Source: Poa pratensis (lineage: Eukaryota; Streptophyta; Magnoliopsida; Poales; Poaceae). From it: a stretch of 64,000 nucleotides of DNA. How positions within the stretch are numbered: position 1 is the first letter of the stretch; every line of letters starts with the position of its first letter. The translations under genes were made by a program, and so were the position numbers. The notes beneath the pieces were generated by a model that ran no database searches, was not told where the DNA came from, and saw only the letters and a program-made list of their open reading frames with translations. The stretch spans positions 9,738,626-9,802,625 of the forward strand of contig CAMZMU010000111.1 of assembly GCA_947311845.1 (NCBI GenBank), in the 5' to 3' direction. This document shows, one piece after another, positions 22,644 to 34,197 of the stretch.

Positions 22644-25600
22644 TCATTCTGCCTTGCGAGCCTTTGGCTTCGCACGTCTCGCTGGCTTGATAACATAGCC
22701 CAGCAACACACATAGAATAGGAACAATCGTGCCAACATAGTATACACTCTTGTAGGATGCTAAGGTCTCCTGGAAGCTCAGTACCTGGAGTAAAACAAAA
22801 GCATATGATATAGTAAAAACCAGTCTGTTTCATGTGGAAGATAACTGGTAAAGGCATTGGCTCCTCATGGAACTCGTTCTAGGGTAAGTCCAGCTGCCGT
22901 GGAGACCCTAAAGGAATGCAAGGAATTTGAGACACGTCATTCTTTCTCTACAAAAACAGTAGTGCTACTAGTAATACCGTAGTACCTCTAGTGTAGATGG
23001 TGATAAGTTCCCCAGTATGCTGATGGTCACATCATGGTCCAGAAGGTAACTTTGCGAAGAAACTAAAGCACTTTGAACCTAAGTTGTCTAAACTAAAGTT
23101 TGCAAAGCAACCTTGATTGACTACTGTTTTATTGATATTATTTTGGTTAAGTGAAACCTAAATGACCGCAAAACCATACATGATGGTAATCATAAAACGC
23201 AAGAACCAACAACACGATGGGAGAAATTTAGGTGCACGCATTATGCAATTCACTCAGACAAGAAATCTGATAAGATTATCTTAAGTTTCCTACAGGGTAA
23301 TGCCAGATTCAGAGGCATGAAACTAACCTGGAAGCCAATGCATGAGTAGTTAAGCACCATCATGGTGTATGCACAGTTTAGTAAAGCCAGGATAGTGTGG
23401 AGGACTGGATTGCTCACAGCTTGTTGCCATCTGTATATAACTGTATGGAAAGAGGAGGCCAAATCAGATTGCAGTTTACAAGCTGATGCATCTTTGAATC
23501 AAGTACGTCTCAGAAATGTCATGGAAGGGAGGGAGAGCTACCTTTTGAACCATTTATCATCAATGCCGACTGAACAAAGAATATCATATATCCTGGATAC
23601 AGTCCCTGTAGAACATTAAAAAATCAGACTGATGGACAAATCCATGTGATGTGACATTGGCAAAGAATCAATCATCAGTTCATCAAGCGGCAACAGCTTG
23701 CCGAGACAACAAAAAATCAATCATCAGTTCATCAAGCGGCAACAGCTTGCCGAGACAACAAAAAATATTAATATGTCACAAGTCAAACCAGTTATTCTCA
23801 TGGGTAAAAAATGACGCATACTGCCTCTACTTTGAAAGGCAGGTAATTAAAGTTCGACTACCAGGACAGTAACAGCTCTAAACTCCCACTATAGCATTCT
23901 TGTTTTATTTAGCAACTGGTTGTCCAACAAACTTCAGGATGCTCTCCTACATGAAAAGTTCAATATACAGTGAACATGAACTGAAGACACAGAAGGTGGA
24001 GGGGGGAAATACAACTCACATGCCAAATAGCACTAACTGTCTGTGTACCCAGTAACTGAAGGAAACCAGGCTTCCTTCCTTTCTGAATTAACCTCTCATA
24101 CACATCTGAAAGAATAGTGGAGCCATGAAAGTCAAAGTTAATCTCATGCAATTGATAACAACTGTGGCATTCAATACGTTCTGTAGGTATTAAGCAATGT
24201 GCATCACATCAATTATGGCATTTGCATGAAAACAAACTGCTTAGTGCATATCATACTTGGCACAAAGGTAAATTTCAGATAATCATTTCTCAAAGAAGTC
24301 AATTTTGAAGACATGATACTAATAAAATAATGAGACCACCCAGGACTAGCCCTTGGTAGCATATTTTTATAGGAGAACTGCTCCTTTGTGAGAAACCCAG
24401 GAGAGATCGAACTCAGGAAGTTGAGCGCGCGGTACGAATCCAATGACTGGGCCTCTGCCTACTAATACATGAGTGCAGAATGTACTTCTTCTAAGCCTTT
24501 TGTCCCAAACAAGTTGGGGTAGGCTAGATATGAAACCCTTTCACGAGGACTTCCCAGAAGGTCAACCATCCTAGTACTACTCTCGCCCAAATGGGTTTCA
24601 TACCCATAGGACTGGCTAGTTTTTACGTTGGCTCACCAAGCCTATCACAACCCTTAGATATAAAACCCTTTCACGAGGACCTTCCCATCCTAGTACTACT
24701 CTCGCCCAGATGGGTTCCATACCCATGGGATTGGCTAGTTTTTACGTTGGCTCGCCAAGCCTATCACAACCCTCCTCCTTCACCCGGGCTTGGGACCGGC
24801 TATGAGTGCAGAATGTACATGTACACAAGTTTGAAATCAGCTAGTGATCAACATTTACAGGCATCCATGCATCTCCCATTCACACTGGCAACCTTAAGGT
24901 TCTAAACAATCATCAAGAGACCAACAGGATGAATTTACAAACCCTCAAAAGTCAAAATCAACAGAAAAACAGCATATATTACGCACTACCAACTCTACTT
25001 GTACAAAACTACAGATACATACAAAAATGCTGAACTTGATGGGAAATGTAAGTCTTCATTATCAATGTTCCCTATATTGTGCAGATCTTAACAGTGGTAT
25101 GCAACATAATATATTGTGTAGTTGCATAAAGGGCCCTCAAAATGCTTTACATATGCACTTTCTAGTTTATAAAGAGAACAGAAAGATTTGATTTTTTTCT
25201 ATTACACAATATATTACTTTGCATACCCCTGTTAAGATCTGTGCAATAAATGAAACCTAGAAGCACTGCTATTCTTTGATGAAAAAGCATTATATCATCG
25301 AACAAAGCAAGTTAACAATAATAATGGTACTGGAATATCAAGATACAGAACTTACAGTATCGTAGCCATGTGCTAACTTGAATATTCCAGTTAAGTGGCA
25401 ATTGAGCTGCACTTCCAGCTAGTTCGACGCCTAGAATATCAACATTTTTAGCACGATCCCATTTGGCTGTTGGGGGAGAAGAATCTGACCAACCCGTGAA
25501 ACCCAGACCAGATATAATTATTGCAGCTTCTGAAACTGACCATATAAAGTAGTATTTCCAACGAGCGGTAAATCCTGACATGTATTGAAAGAAGAGCCGG

Positions 25601-28600
25601 TGCCAGAAACCCCATTCATAATATAGGGGTTCACTAAATCGTGAAAGTGGAAACATAGGTGACAGATACAAATATAAACCCATGCATACTCCAGCCTGAA
25701 CTAGAGCACGCAAAGTAGGTAACAATGGTGACGGAGTTGAGCTGGCCCATACCTGTTGAAGAACTTACAAAATTAGGAAGGGGAAAAATTGCATAACCTA
25801 CCCAATAGTAGACGAAGACTACTTACTCCTTTCCTTTCAGTCCATTCAAGATAATCTTTCATCTCATATACTGGTCCAGCAAAGTGGCTGCCACAACAGA
25901 GGCAGTAACCAAAATATTCAACTAGAGAAGGAAACTTAGTCAAGCGATACTTTTTCTGAGCATCACGTAGACCCTCTTCTTCCTTCAAGAAACCATCACT
26001 GTAATTCATTGCGCATGAAATGACTTTCAATGTCAAAACCATTAAAGCACCTGCATTGAGCAACAAAGGAATTCTGAAAAGGCACAGGAACATGGCTTGA
26101 TGTTATTCTAAGAGGATAACACAAGCAAGAGCTGATGTTACATGATTGAATTTGTGCATGTATACACTCAGTTATGCTATTCCCTGCCTACATCCTATCT
26201 GCAATTATTTCACTATGACTTAAATTTCTAAGAGGGGCGTTATTAATCCTCTCCCTGTCCCTCGGTAAAAGAAGTATCATTTTCATTACTAGATGAAAAC
26301 AGAATCCCAATGGAAACTGTAAGTTATGAGGGAGGACCACAACAGAAAGAAATGGTAAAATGGCATGAGATAATATTAGGGGTTCGCAATTCTTATAATA
26401 TCTTATTATTTTAACATGTTCCATATACTCAAGTCAGCAACGCTCTCAGAAATTGCACAGTGAACTCTAGCTTAACTTCAAATAAGCACAAGCAACAATA
26501 GACATTATACAATACCAGTTGCATCGATGCCTCCCTCCTTCCACGCATCTCCACTCATGTAGTACACGTGACTGAAACAAGAAGAAAGTATGTAAGTATC
26601 TCCAATTGTGTTAATTTTTATGTACTATGATCCCATATTTGAGGTTAAAGTCAATTACAATAACAATGTGTAATTGTAAAGACCAACAACAAATTGTTCA
26701 CCAGCCACTTTATCGTAACAAATTGGCCTAAAAGTAACTAGGCCTCATATGAAGCCGCTTCCAAATCTAAAAAATAATTTACCTTCTTGTATCTCCAACT
26801 TAGGTTGGCTGATACGTCCCACTTGGGAGGGGAGGCGTAAAAGGGAACATTAACAAAAACACAATTGAAAAGGAAAGAACTAACCAACAACATATAACCA
26901 CTTTATCTGTCATGCAAGTAAACTACGTGTCAAGGCAAGCTTGAACAGAAAACAAATAGAGCTTAGGACAAGTTTGACCAACTACTAAGATGGTGTAAAA
27001 AGAGAAAACACTCAGAAAAATGAAAATAAAGAGGCTATGGTACAAAATAACCAGAGAAGAAACAGGGAGTGACTCAAACAACCAAAACACTAGTGCCAAA
27101 GTTGGTCCTGTAGCAGAATCTACAAGAGGAACATGGTGTGAGATAGGAACTGATCATGTGGAAAGGAGACACAATTTTTATGTACGATTTTGGTACTTTG
27201 CGGCCAAATTTTATCAGTAGTACATGGCAGTAAAAGATAATACTCACTTTCCGAATTAGCTTTCTTCTTGCCCGCTTTTGATGTCCTTCCTATCCAAATT
27301 GCTCTAAATTAGCTTATGGCGTGGGGTAAAGCAATTGAAATTTTTCCAAGCAAGCATGCTGGCACTAGCATAAGCAGAATGGTCGTGCTAGTGCTAGAGA
27401 CGATAAACTGCTTTCATCTATATTACTTTTATCTCAAGGTGAATAAAGGAAGTGATCACATCCATAGTGAAGTTTTCTAAAACCAATTGTACATTTAAAT
27501 CTAACCAAACACAACTATCTTCAACAATCAGTTTAAGAATCTTCACCTAGCTATTGGTTGTCCATGGAACTGAGCCAACTGTTGTTCCGGTGATATCTGA
27601 CAGATGTCAATGACATTCTGTGAAGGGAAAGAACCGGAATATATGATTGGCATATTTAAGAGATCTTGACTTTTGGATCAAGATAACACCTCTGTATGGG
27701 TGCCTGGTACGACACAGGCTATGTCAAGTGGATGCCGAACTCCATGTGAAAGATGGGTGAATTGATATAGTACGTAACTTGTTTGTTTCAGTAGGGAAAT
27801 GAAACAGGGACCGAACCTTACGAATGGTGTGGACAAAGCCTGCCATATTGTCCCACTCTTCTACCGAAATTAATATTGGAGAATGCAACCCATTAAGAAA
27901 TAAGTAACTTAGTAAACCTGGGAATCTTACTTGGCACTACACGAGAAAAGGTAAAAGAGGACAGTGAGGACGCATTAATTCTTCTTCTTCTTCTAAGCAT
28001 TTTGTCCCAAACAAGTTGGGGTAGGCTAGATATGAAACCCTTTCACGAGGACTTCCCAGGAGGTCACCCATCCTAGTACTACTCTCGCCCAAATGGGTTT
28101 CATACCCATAGGACTGGCTAGTTTTTACGTTGCCTCGCCAAGCCTATCAGAACCCTTAGATATGAAACCCTTTCACGAGGACTTCCCGGGAGGTCACCCA
28201 TCCTAGTACTACTCTCCCAAATGGGTTTCATACCCATGGGACTGGCTAGTTTTTACGTTGGCTCGCCAAGCCTATCACAACCCTCCTCCTTTACCCGGGC
28301 TTGGGACCGGCTATGCCTTTCAAAGGCTACACGACACTGGTCGCCGCTAGTGTACACTTCTAAGTAGTGAACATAAGATTAAACGCGCCTACCCTAATTT
28401 GGCACCATATGAGAGAAAAAAAGTAGAAGAGGATGGTGCGGAGGCATCAACATTGATAAGAATGGAACTGCAATCACCTCTCGACATTTTTTTGCCACTG
28501 ATTCACACCAATAGCTATAGGGGATAAAAAAAGGTGCACCTATCTGCGGTAAATTCCGTTCAAAGCTTAATGGAGCATCAATGTCAATGATACTGGAATC

Positions 28601-30491
28601 AGAATACGCCACAGTCAGTTCGAAATACTCAACCAAATATATCACTAAGCGAATAAAAGAACACTAGGGTCCAGCCTGCGTGTCTGGTTATATAATAACT
28701 TCAATCTTCAGAAATGAAATATCTGGATATTAATTAACTGGACAAGAAAACGGTAGGTTTGGATGACTCCAGCTACGAATGAATAATAGCTACGTGAACC
28801 AACCAGCGCCGTAATCCGGTTTAAGCCTTTGTAGGCGGTATTTGGATGGGAACTAACTTTCATCCCTGAACTTCCTTCCAAACAAACATAGTTCATGTTA
28901 ATTCAACACCACACTGACAGATCATAAATCACATCCTAGTACCACTACCAATAGGAAAATCAAACTCAACCTTACAACAGAAGAAAAAACTGAAGCAGCT
29001 GACCAAGTGGTGAAATAAAAATAAAATTTCAGGTAGTATAGATGAAAAATGTTTCCTTTTGCTTCCCCTCAGCTGTGCGTAGGTTTAATTGGCTAGACAG
29101 GTAGATAAATTTCCATATACAGCAATTGATGAAGTACAGGCTGTAACTTACATTAACAGATTTACTGAAAGCATGCGATCCAAAATTGCACCTGATGTTC
29201 ATGAGAACGCAATAAAGAAACTTCTCCAATAGAATCTGATTAGGTGTTTATGTAAGATCTCAAAACACTGATGTTTTAGCGCAATTTTCATTAGCAGTTT
29301 TGGGGTATGAGAAATGAAATCTGATAAAACTAGCACAAAAGTTAAATGTCTGCAAAAAAACAAGGCTTAAAGTTCTCCAAAATGCTCCGATCTAAGCCAA
29401 ATGACAAAGTAAAAATCCTGGAAACAACTATCTTCCTCTTAAATCTGTGCGTGACCGTTCACTGGCAGGGATGTAACGAAATAAAGGACTCTACACTCAA
29501 GAGTGCACTACATTAAAATGAATAACAAATTTGCAGAATTGGCTATGTCTATGCATGTCATACTATGTTATTTCTAGCCAAACCTGATGCAGTCTTACAT
29601 CAACCAGATAACAAGTGAGACGGATCATGCACAAGTGGGAGTAATGAGATCTCACTGCAAAAGTATTATTGCATTTTAAAGTTAAGAAGACTGCATAAGC
29701 AAATGATCAATTTGTTTTCGCAACAAAGCAAATTCAGACTGCATAAGTCCAAAAGTTTGCAGGTGTAGAACAGTAGAAGCAAATTCATGTGTAGTTACTA
29801 CAAGATCCAGGTTCACCATGAAAATATTAATCATAAATAGCACCACACAGACAGCTAGAAAAAAAAAACATTTTTTTGTCAACCAGCTGCACCATGAAAT
29901 CGTAAATGCTGAAGTTTAGCGTTGCCCACATCAAAAGCTCCATGCTCGCTCTCGATTCCTCTGGTTTTGCAATCTAATGAACTACAGTTCAACCCTGTGA
30001 CCGCCCGATGCTCTGGCTCGGCCACATCCGCAGATCTGCTTACAGTTCCTCTGGTTTTCTACCACACAAACAACTACATTTTCAGCCCGGTACTACCCAC
30101 AATCAGACGTAAAATATATGTCGCTGATGACCCGAAACAAAGCAGTTGTACGAAACCCATGTGGTCAAGGAAAGGAGGGAGGGTTTCACCATGCGATGAG
30201 GAAGCCGAAGGCGCCGAGGAAGGTGACGAGGCCGGCGCGGCGACGGAAGAGGAGCATGGCGAGGTACCCGAACGCCATGGGCCCGACGAAGAGAAGGTTG
30301 GAGGTGGCCCCGAACTATAGGTAGGAGAGCGCCGCGCCGCTGAGCCCCGCGTAGAGGTGGCGCCCCGTGGCGCTCGGCACCGCGCGCCAGAGGAGGCCCG
30401 TGGGGATGGTGGCCCCGAAGCAGAGCAGGAAGCGCAGCACGGGCACCGAGACGCCGATCGCCGCCGCCATCGGCTCCATCTCGAGCCCCAT
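22644..30491 (-). CDS. Lysophospholipid acyltransferase (LPCAT/LPLAT, MBOAT family), 8 exons, TAG at codon 59
   Basis: ER-membrane enzyme that re-acylates lysophosphatidylcholine with acyl-CoA in phospholipid acyl editing (Lands cycle), by similarity to Arabidopsis LPLAT1. Exons on the minus strand: 30491-30190, 26571-26516, 26050-25827, 25752-25356, 24105-24020, 23605-23542, 23440-23328, 22784-22644. All introns are GT-AG and all phases agree, giving 461 codons including the stop; the Arabidopsis proteins are of similar length. Family signatures include VPVLRFLLCFGATIP (exon 1), FGYCLCCGSHFAGPVYEMKDY (exon 3), WNIQVSTWLRY with Asn317 (exon 4) and IWH with His355 at the exon 5 end, followed by GLYPGY. 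Asn317 and His355 are the conserved MBOAT residues. The tail is polybasic. The start ATG at 30489-30491 lies in the expected MGLEMEPM context. Odd: codon 59 is TAG where the family has Ser. Confidence 0.93.
23666..23763. repeat. Perfect 49-bp tandem duplication in acyltransferase intron 5
   Basis: Units 23666-23714 and 23715-23763 are identical. Each includes CAAGCGGCAACAGCTTGCCG, which itself contains a short inverted repeat (CGGCAA...TTGCCG). It lies between exons 5 and 6. Confidence 0.9.
24486..24801 (-). mobile_element. Dimeric 5S-rRNA-derived retroposon, copy I (intron 4)
   Basis: 316 bp, flanked by perfect 17-bp target-site duplications (ATGAGTGCAGAATGTAC at 24469-24485 and 24802-24818), so a genuine retroposition. 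On the minus strand it begins GCCGGTCCCAAGCCCGGG and ends with CTACCCCAACTTGTTTGGGA plus an (AGAAG)n tail, as in plant Au-SINE/RTE 3' ends. It contains two segments 130 bp apart (24542-24590 and 24672-24709) matching the 3' half of 5S rRNA, including the box C region. The second segment carries an 11-bp deletion. It lies in the same transcriptional sense as the host gene. Confidence 0.75.
25075..25248. mobile_element. Foldback MITE with TIRs of about 43 bp (intron 4)
   Basis: The left arm, from TATTGTGCAGATCTTAACAG onward, and the right arm are near-perfect inverted copies over about 43 bp, around a roughly 85-bp core. No clear target-site duplication could be read, so the superfamily is undecided. 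Confidence 0.65.
26572..30189 (-). other. Acyltransferase intron 1 (3.6 kb)
   Basis: GT donor after 30190 and TTTCAG acceptor before 26571. Apart from the 5S-derived retroposon at 27981-28315, I see AT-rich unique sequence with no coding or RNA signal. Confidence 0.8.
27981..28315 (-). mobile_element. Dimeric 5S-rRNA-derived retroposon, copy II (intron 1)
   Basis: Same architecture as the intron 4 copy: minus-strand start GCCGGTCCCAAGCCCGGG, two 5S-like segments at 28044-28092 and 28174-28220 (again 130 bp apart), and an (AGAAG)n tail. The first 5S segment matches the reverse complement of the plant 5S rRNA 3' half across its 49 bp, as far as I recall that sequence. Flanking sequences are related but diverged, and no simple duplication is visible. 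Confidence 0.72.
30315..30317 (-). other. In-frame TAG, codon 59 of the acyltransferase gene
   Basis: In exon 1, LSYL is followed by TAG and then FGATSNLLF. The family has Ser (TCG is one base away) at this position. Everything downstream in the exon and all seven later exons is intact. It is either a recent nonsense mutation or a single-base sequence error. Confidence 0.85.
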
Positions 30492-32784
30492 CGTCGCCAC
30501 CGCCACCGCCGCCGGAGGGGGGGAAGACAACAGATGCGGGCGATACAGAAATAGTGGATTTGGTTTTTTCTGGAGCGAGCTCGCGAGCCGCGTGTGATAT
30601 GTGATGGCGTGGAAAGCTTGGGAAGGTATCTTTCTACAGGACACCCTTTCCTTTCGTGAATTTACAGGAAACTTGTGGCAAGTGGGTAACTTTGGAGTAA
30701 AAACTAATTAAATCGGCAAATCATTGGTGTAGGCGTACGTGTAGTACGCATAGAATAGGTGAACTCCACGTAATCCCAAGCATCTGTCTTTGTTTGATTG
30801 AAACTTTTGGTGGAGGTTACGGTGTAAACACGTCGTATATGCATTCGTTTCTCTTGCGTGCCTTCTAATTTTAATACTTGAGGTGGAATTTTACATGAGT
30901 TCTGAAATTGTACGTATTTTTCTTTCGAACATAGTTTCGTAAACTGAAATTATGTAATTATAGATTTTTCAAAAAAATGTAGGTCAATTTCTACCATGTA
31001 ATTAACATGTAGTTTTTATTTTCTTTTGCAAGGAACTAAGACCGTAGATTGCCATGATAATCCATTTTATCTAAAAAGGTTTTTCCTATTTATTTTGCTA
31101 GACAACGTTCTCTTATTTATGTGGATATTATTCTATGCTATAAGAGGACTCAAACATTACATAATTTGGCAACCAAAATATAAGAATAATTGTTGACTGT
31201 AGATAAATATGAAACGTGCTTACAATTTTTTTCAAACAGTATTTGCCATCTGGTTTCCTTCTTATAAATCCAATGTCTATTAAATCTCACTTACAAGTTC
31301 ACAATTTCCAAACAACGAAAAACAATTGAGACTAAGGTTGATTTTTTCAAACAATGCAAAATAATTGTCGTTTTTACTAATCAAGAAGAGAGAATTGACC
31401 CACTAATTAGTCAGGAAACCGTCACAAGCACACCGACACAACTCTCGTGGAACATGGTCGCACACGGGACACATTGATCGACCTGGCTAGGAGCGCGGGC
31501 CTCACACACATTGTTGAAAAAAACATACATCGAGGTCACAAGAATCACATGTCGGCTATCGCCCTTGATCCATCTCCGACTTTACTGCAACACCAATGTA
31601 GCCGTCACTAAAACAACGGCGCAAAGCTCATATCGATGTGTCTAGGCACAAAGAACTCACTGAACACGCTGGGAAGCAAACTAATAAAACTAATTAGCAT
31701 TCAAATTATTATAAAAAACAGAAAATTGTATTTCAACATTGATCGACATGCACTTGTCATGGTAAAAAACTTAATGTACATTCAAAACAGAAAAACATAC
31801 TTCATGTTATAAATAGTTGCTTTCATCTAGTATTCATAAAGCAAAACAAAAAAAGTGTTTGTTTACTTAGATGTAATATATAATCGATTTTGACTCAATG
31901 CAGATACATCATGTAAATGTTGTCGGAAGTGTTTATAATTTTAGTTGTATAGCATCATAGACCAATTACATCCGCAGCGAACTAATAGTACATCTAATGT
32001 ATCGAGATCACGCAATATGTGCCTGTCTACGTGGCAGGATGGCAACCATTGGATCCCTAGTTGCTCCATTAGGCATACTCAAATTACTTGCTCCGTTTTT
32101 CTTTTTGCAAAACGGGGACATTCTACGTAAATCAAGTGAGTGAGTGTGCGGAAACTCCAAATAGAGGACAAGCTTCAGGTAGCCTTTACTTTCAAGAATT
32201 TTAAAATAATATTTTAAGTTAAAGAAAACTAAAAAAAATTGTCGAGATGTAGTCAAAGATGTATACTACAAGCATGAAAATATTCAACCTAAAATACTTT
32301 GTATTGTATGTTGCATAAAAATGACAAATGTGGATCTGAGTATAGTGAACAGATGTATATTCAAAACTTCAAACTTGTTGGATTTTATCATTTCTTGTAG
32401 CCCGGAATACAAAGAATTTTGTGTTGAGATTTTGCATGCTTTTATAATACATCATTGACTACATCCACATTTGTTAGAAATTTTAAAACTCATAAATATT
32501 ATGTTCTTTTTTCCTTTATCGAAAAAATTGTTCTTTTTTTTCTAAATAAAGTGTTCCGTGTAGTATAGGAGCCATTTTCCCGCAGTCTCGAGTGTCACAA
32601 GAACAAAAGAGTACTACGCTTGTACTACACCAACTACCAAGGAGTAATTCAAGAAAAAAAACTACCAAGGAGTAATGTGCAAGTATGGTCATCGAGAATA
32701 TCGAAGGATGTTCGTAGCTCTTGTGGGGACAGCTATATGAACACATGATATGTCCATATATAGGTGTCTCCTGTCGTAGTAGTA
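30492..32784. other. Acyltransferase upstream region; AT-rich intergenic DNA
   Basis: 30492-30640 is presumably 5' UTR and promoter of the minus-strand acyltransferase. I could not fix a TATA box. The rest is AT-rich. 32230-32510 resembles the inner part of the Mutator-type MITE at 62528-62925 (shared ACTTTGTATT and TGGATCTGAGTAT blocks), without readable TIRs. No gene is supported. Confidence 0.45.
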
Positions 32785-33120
32785 CTAGCTTTCAGCATTT
32801 AAGACCGACATGATACTTCTAAAATAGCCCTGCGCCTTCTGCGTTAACACATAGATACTCTCCTGGATTTTGCCTTGTGTTTCTCCATTTCGGATTTCTC
32901 GTTCAGTTGTCGTAACACTCAGTAAAAACAATTCATCACCTGCATTCGAGAAATTAGTTACCGATATCGTCACGTCTTCATAAAGATTCTCTGGAAATTT
33001 CATTTCAAAACAAGAGGGTGGTTGCGTTCCAGAAATGATAAATAATCCTGGCCGCCACCTATCTCCGGAGTTTGGATCCTGTAATTGACGAGGAATGGTT
33101 TTTATATTAGTAGCTTCCAT
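32785..33120 (-). CDS. Unrecognised 111-residue ORF or terminal exon
   Basis: The frame runs from ATG at 33120 to a stop at 32785 and stays open upstream without a Met to about 33185, where a plausible acceptor (TGTATTGTAG) is seen. The residue mix is protein-like (for example RWRPGLFIISGTQPPSCFEM), soluble, with no membrane segment. I do not recognise a family. It could be the last exon of an otherwise lost gene, or chance. No transposon signature adjoins it. Confidence 0.3.
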   Translation of the reverse strand: MEATNIKTIPRQLQDPNSGDRWRPGLFIISGTQPPSCFEMKFPENLYEDVTISVTNFSNAGDELFLLSVTTTEREIRNGETQGKIQESIYVLTQKAQGYFRSIMSVLNAES

Positions 33121-33339
33121 GTTCTCATAATAGAATGAGGTAGCGAATCCATCTAAATGAATCTTATTTAAGAAGAATACATATACTACAATACATTAGA
33201 AAAATCAAATGAACTCTTGTATGTGAAATTGATCCGAGTCATTTAATGAGGTAATGCATGGTTAAGGAAGCTAGCATGTATATTGCAGCAATGATTTTCA
33301 AATCTGGCAAACAAACTGCCATCTTATAATAAGATATAA

Positions 33340-34197
33340 CTAGGAAAAATGCCCGTGCGTTGCAACGGGAGAAAAAAATTCGAGTTTCAGTTTGGATTTA
33401 AATTCCGTAATGAATTATTTGTGAATCATTTTAAAAGGAAAGAAAAGGTTAATGGATTAATTGGGCTGAATGGTTTATTGGGCCAATGTGTGTTGGACCT
33501 AGTGGTACACGCACGTACACAGGCCGGGTCGCACACCACACTCGTACGCACGTACGAGCACATCTCGATCCCCTTCCTTGCTATCTCTCTCCCGTGCACG
33601 TCGCCGCCTTCTCCACCCTCTGCTCCGGCCGCTGCCGCCAGCTCCGGCGTCGCCCATCTCTGGCGCTGCTCCGCCGCGTCCTTGTCCGCTGATTTCCCGC
33701 CTCCGATTATTCGTACTACACCGCCCGACTCGAGCTCGCGAACCCTAGCTCGCCACGATTCCGTTCACCGGCGCTGTTCCCCGGCTCCTGCGCCTCCGGC
33801 TGCGTCTCCTCGTTGACCACGGCTCCTGCAACTCTCCATTGATCTCCTAGCTTCCTGCCCCGACACCCTCGAGCCCTTGCTCGACGGGCTTGCAGCAGCT
33901 ACCGTCGTCGTTCTTGTCCGTCCCCTCGTCGCCCTCGCTGACGGGAAGGACGAAGGAGAGGTTGTCGAGGCCGCCGCAGAGCTTCCGCGAGCAGGCGTAG
34001 GCGGAGCAGCAGGCCCCCATCGAGCCGGAGCCACTGCATGCCTCCTTGCGTCGCCTCGCCCGCCGCAACGCGCCCCGGCCGGTTTTTTTACTTAGCGGTG
34101 GCATTCTCAGTAAATACGATTCGGTGGGAGGGCAAAACGGTAAATGCACAGCAGACGAAACCAAGGAAGCCTCCCTTCCTTTATTAGTAGGTATAGA
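33340..34197 (-). mobile_element. Non-autonomous Helitron, 858 bp
   Basis: Minus-strand 5' end TCTATACCTACTAATAAAGG at 34197, preceded by A. The 3' end has a hairpin (CCCGTTGCAACGCACGGG) followed 7 nt later by CTAG at 33340, then T. This is canonical Helitron structure inserted into an AT dinucleotide with no duplication. There is no Rep/helicase. The interior is GC-rich and exon-like. Confidence 0.82.
33867..34040 (-). pseudogene. Possible captured gene fragment inside the Helitron
   Basis: A minus-strand frame with MGACCSAYACSRKLCGGLDN followed by an acidic stretch rich in Gly, Asp and Glu. The N-terminal MGxCC pattern would suit a lipid-modified (myristoyl/palmitoyl) protein start. It lies in the GC-rich part of the Helitron, which often carries host exons. 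I cannot name a donor gene and the piece is too short to be functional. Confidence 0.3.

Noticed and set aside
24542..28220. 5S rRNA genes or Cassandra-type TRIM elements
   Set aside because: Only the 3' half of 5S rRNA is present and the box A part is missing, so these are not 5S genes. There are no TG...CA terminal repeats or primer site as in Cassandra; 17-bp duplications and an A/G tail point to a LINE-type retroposon instead.
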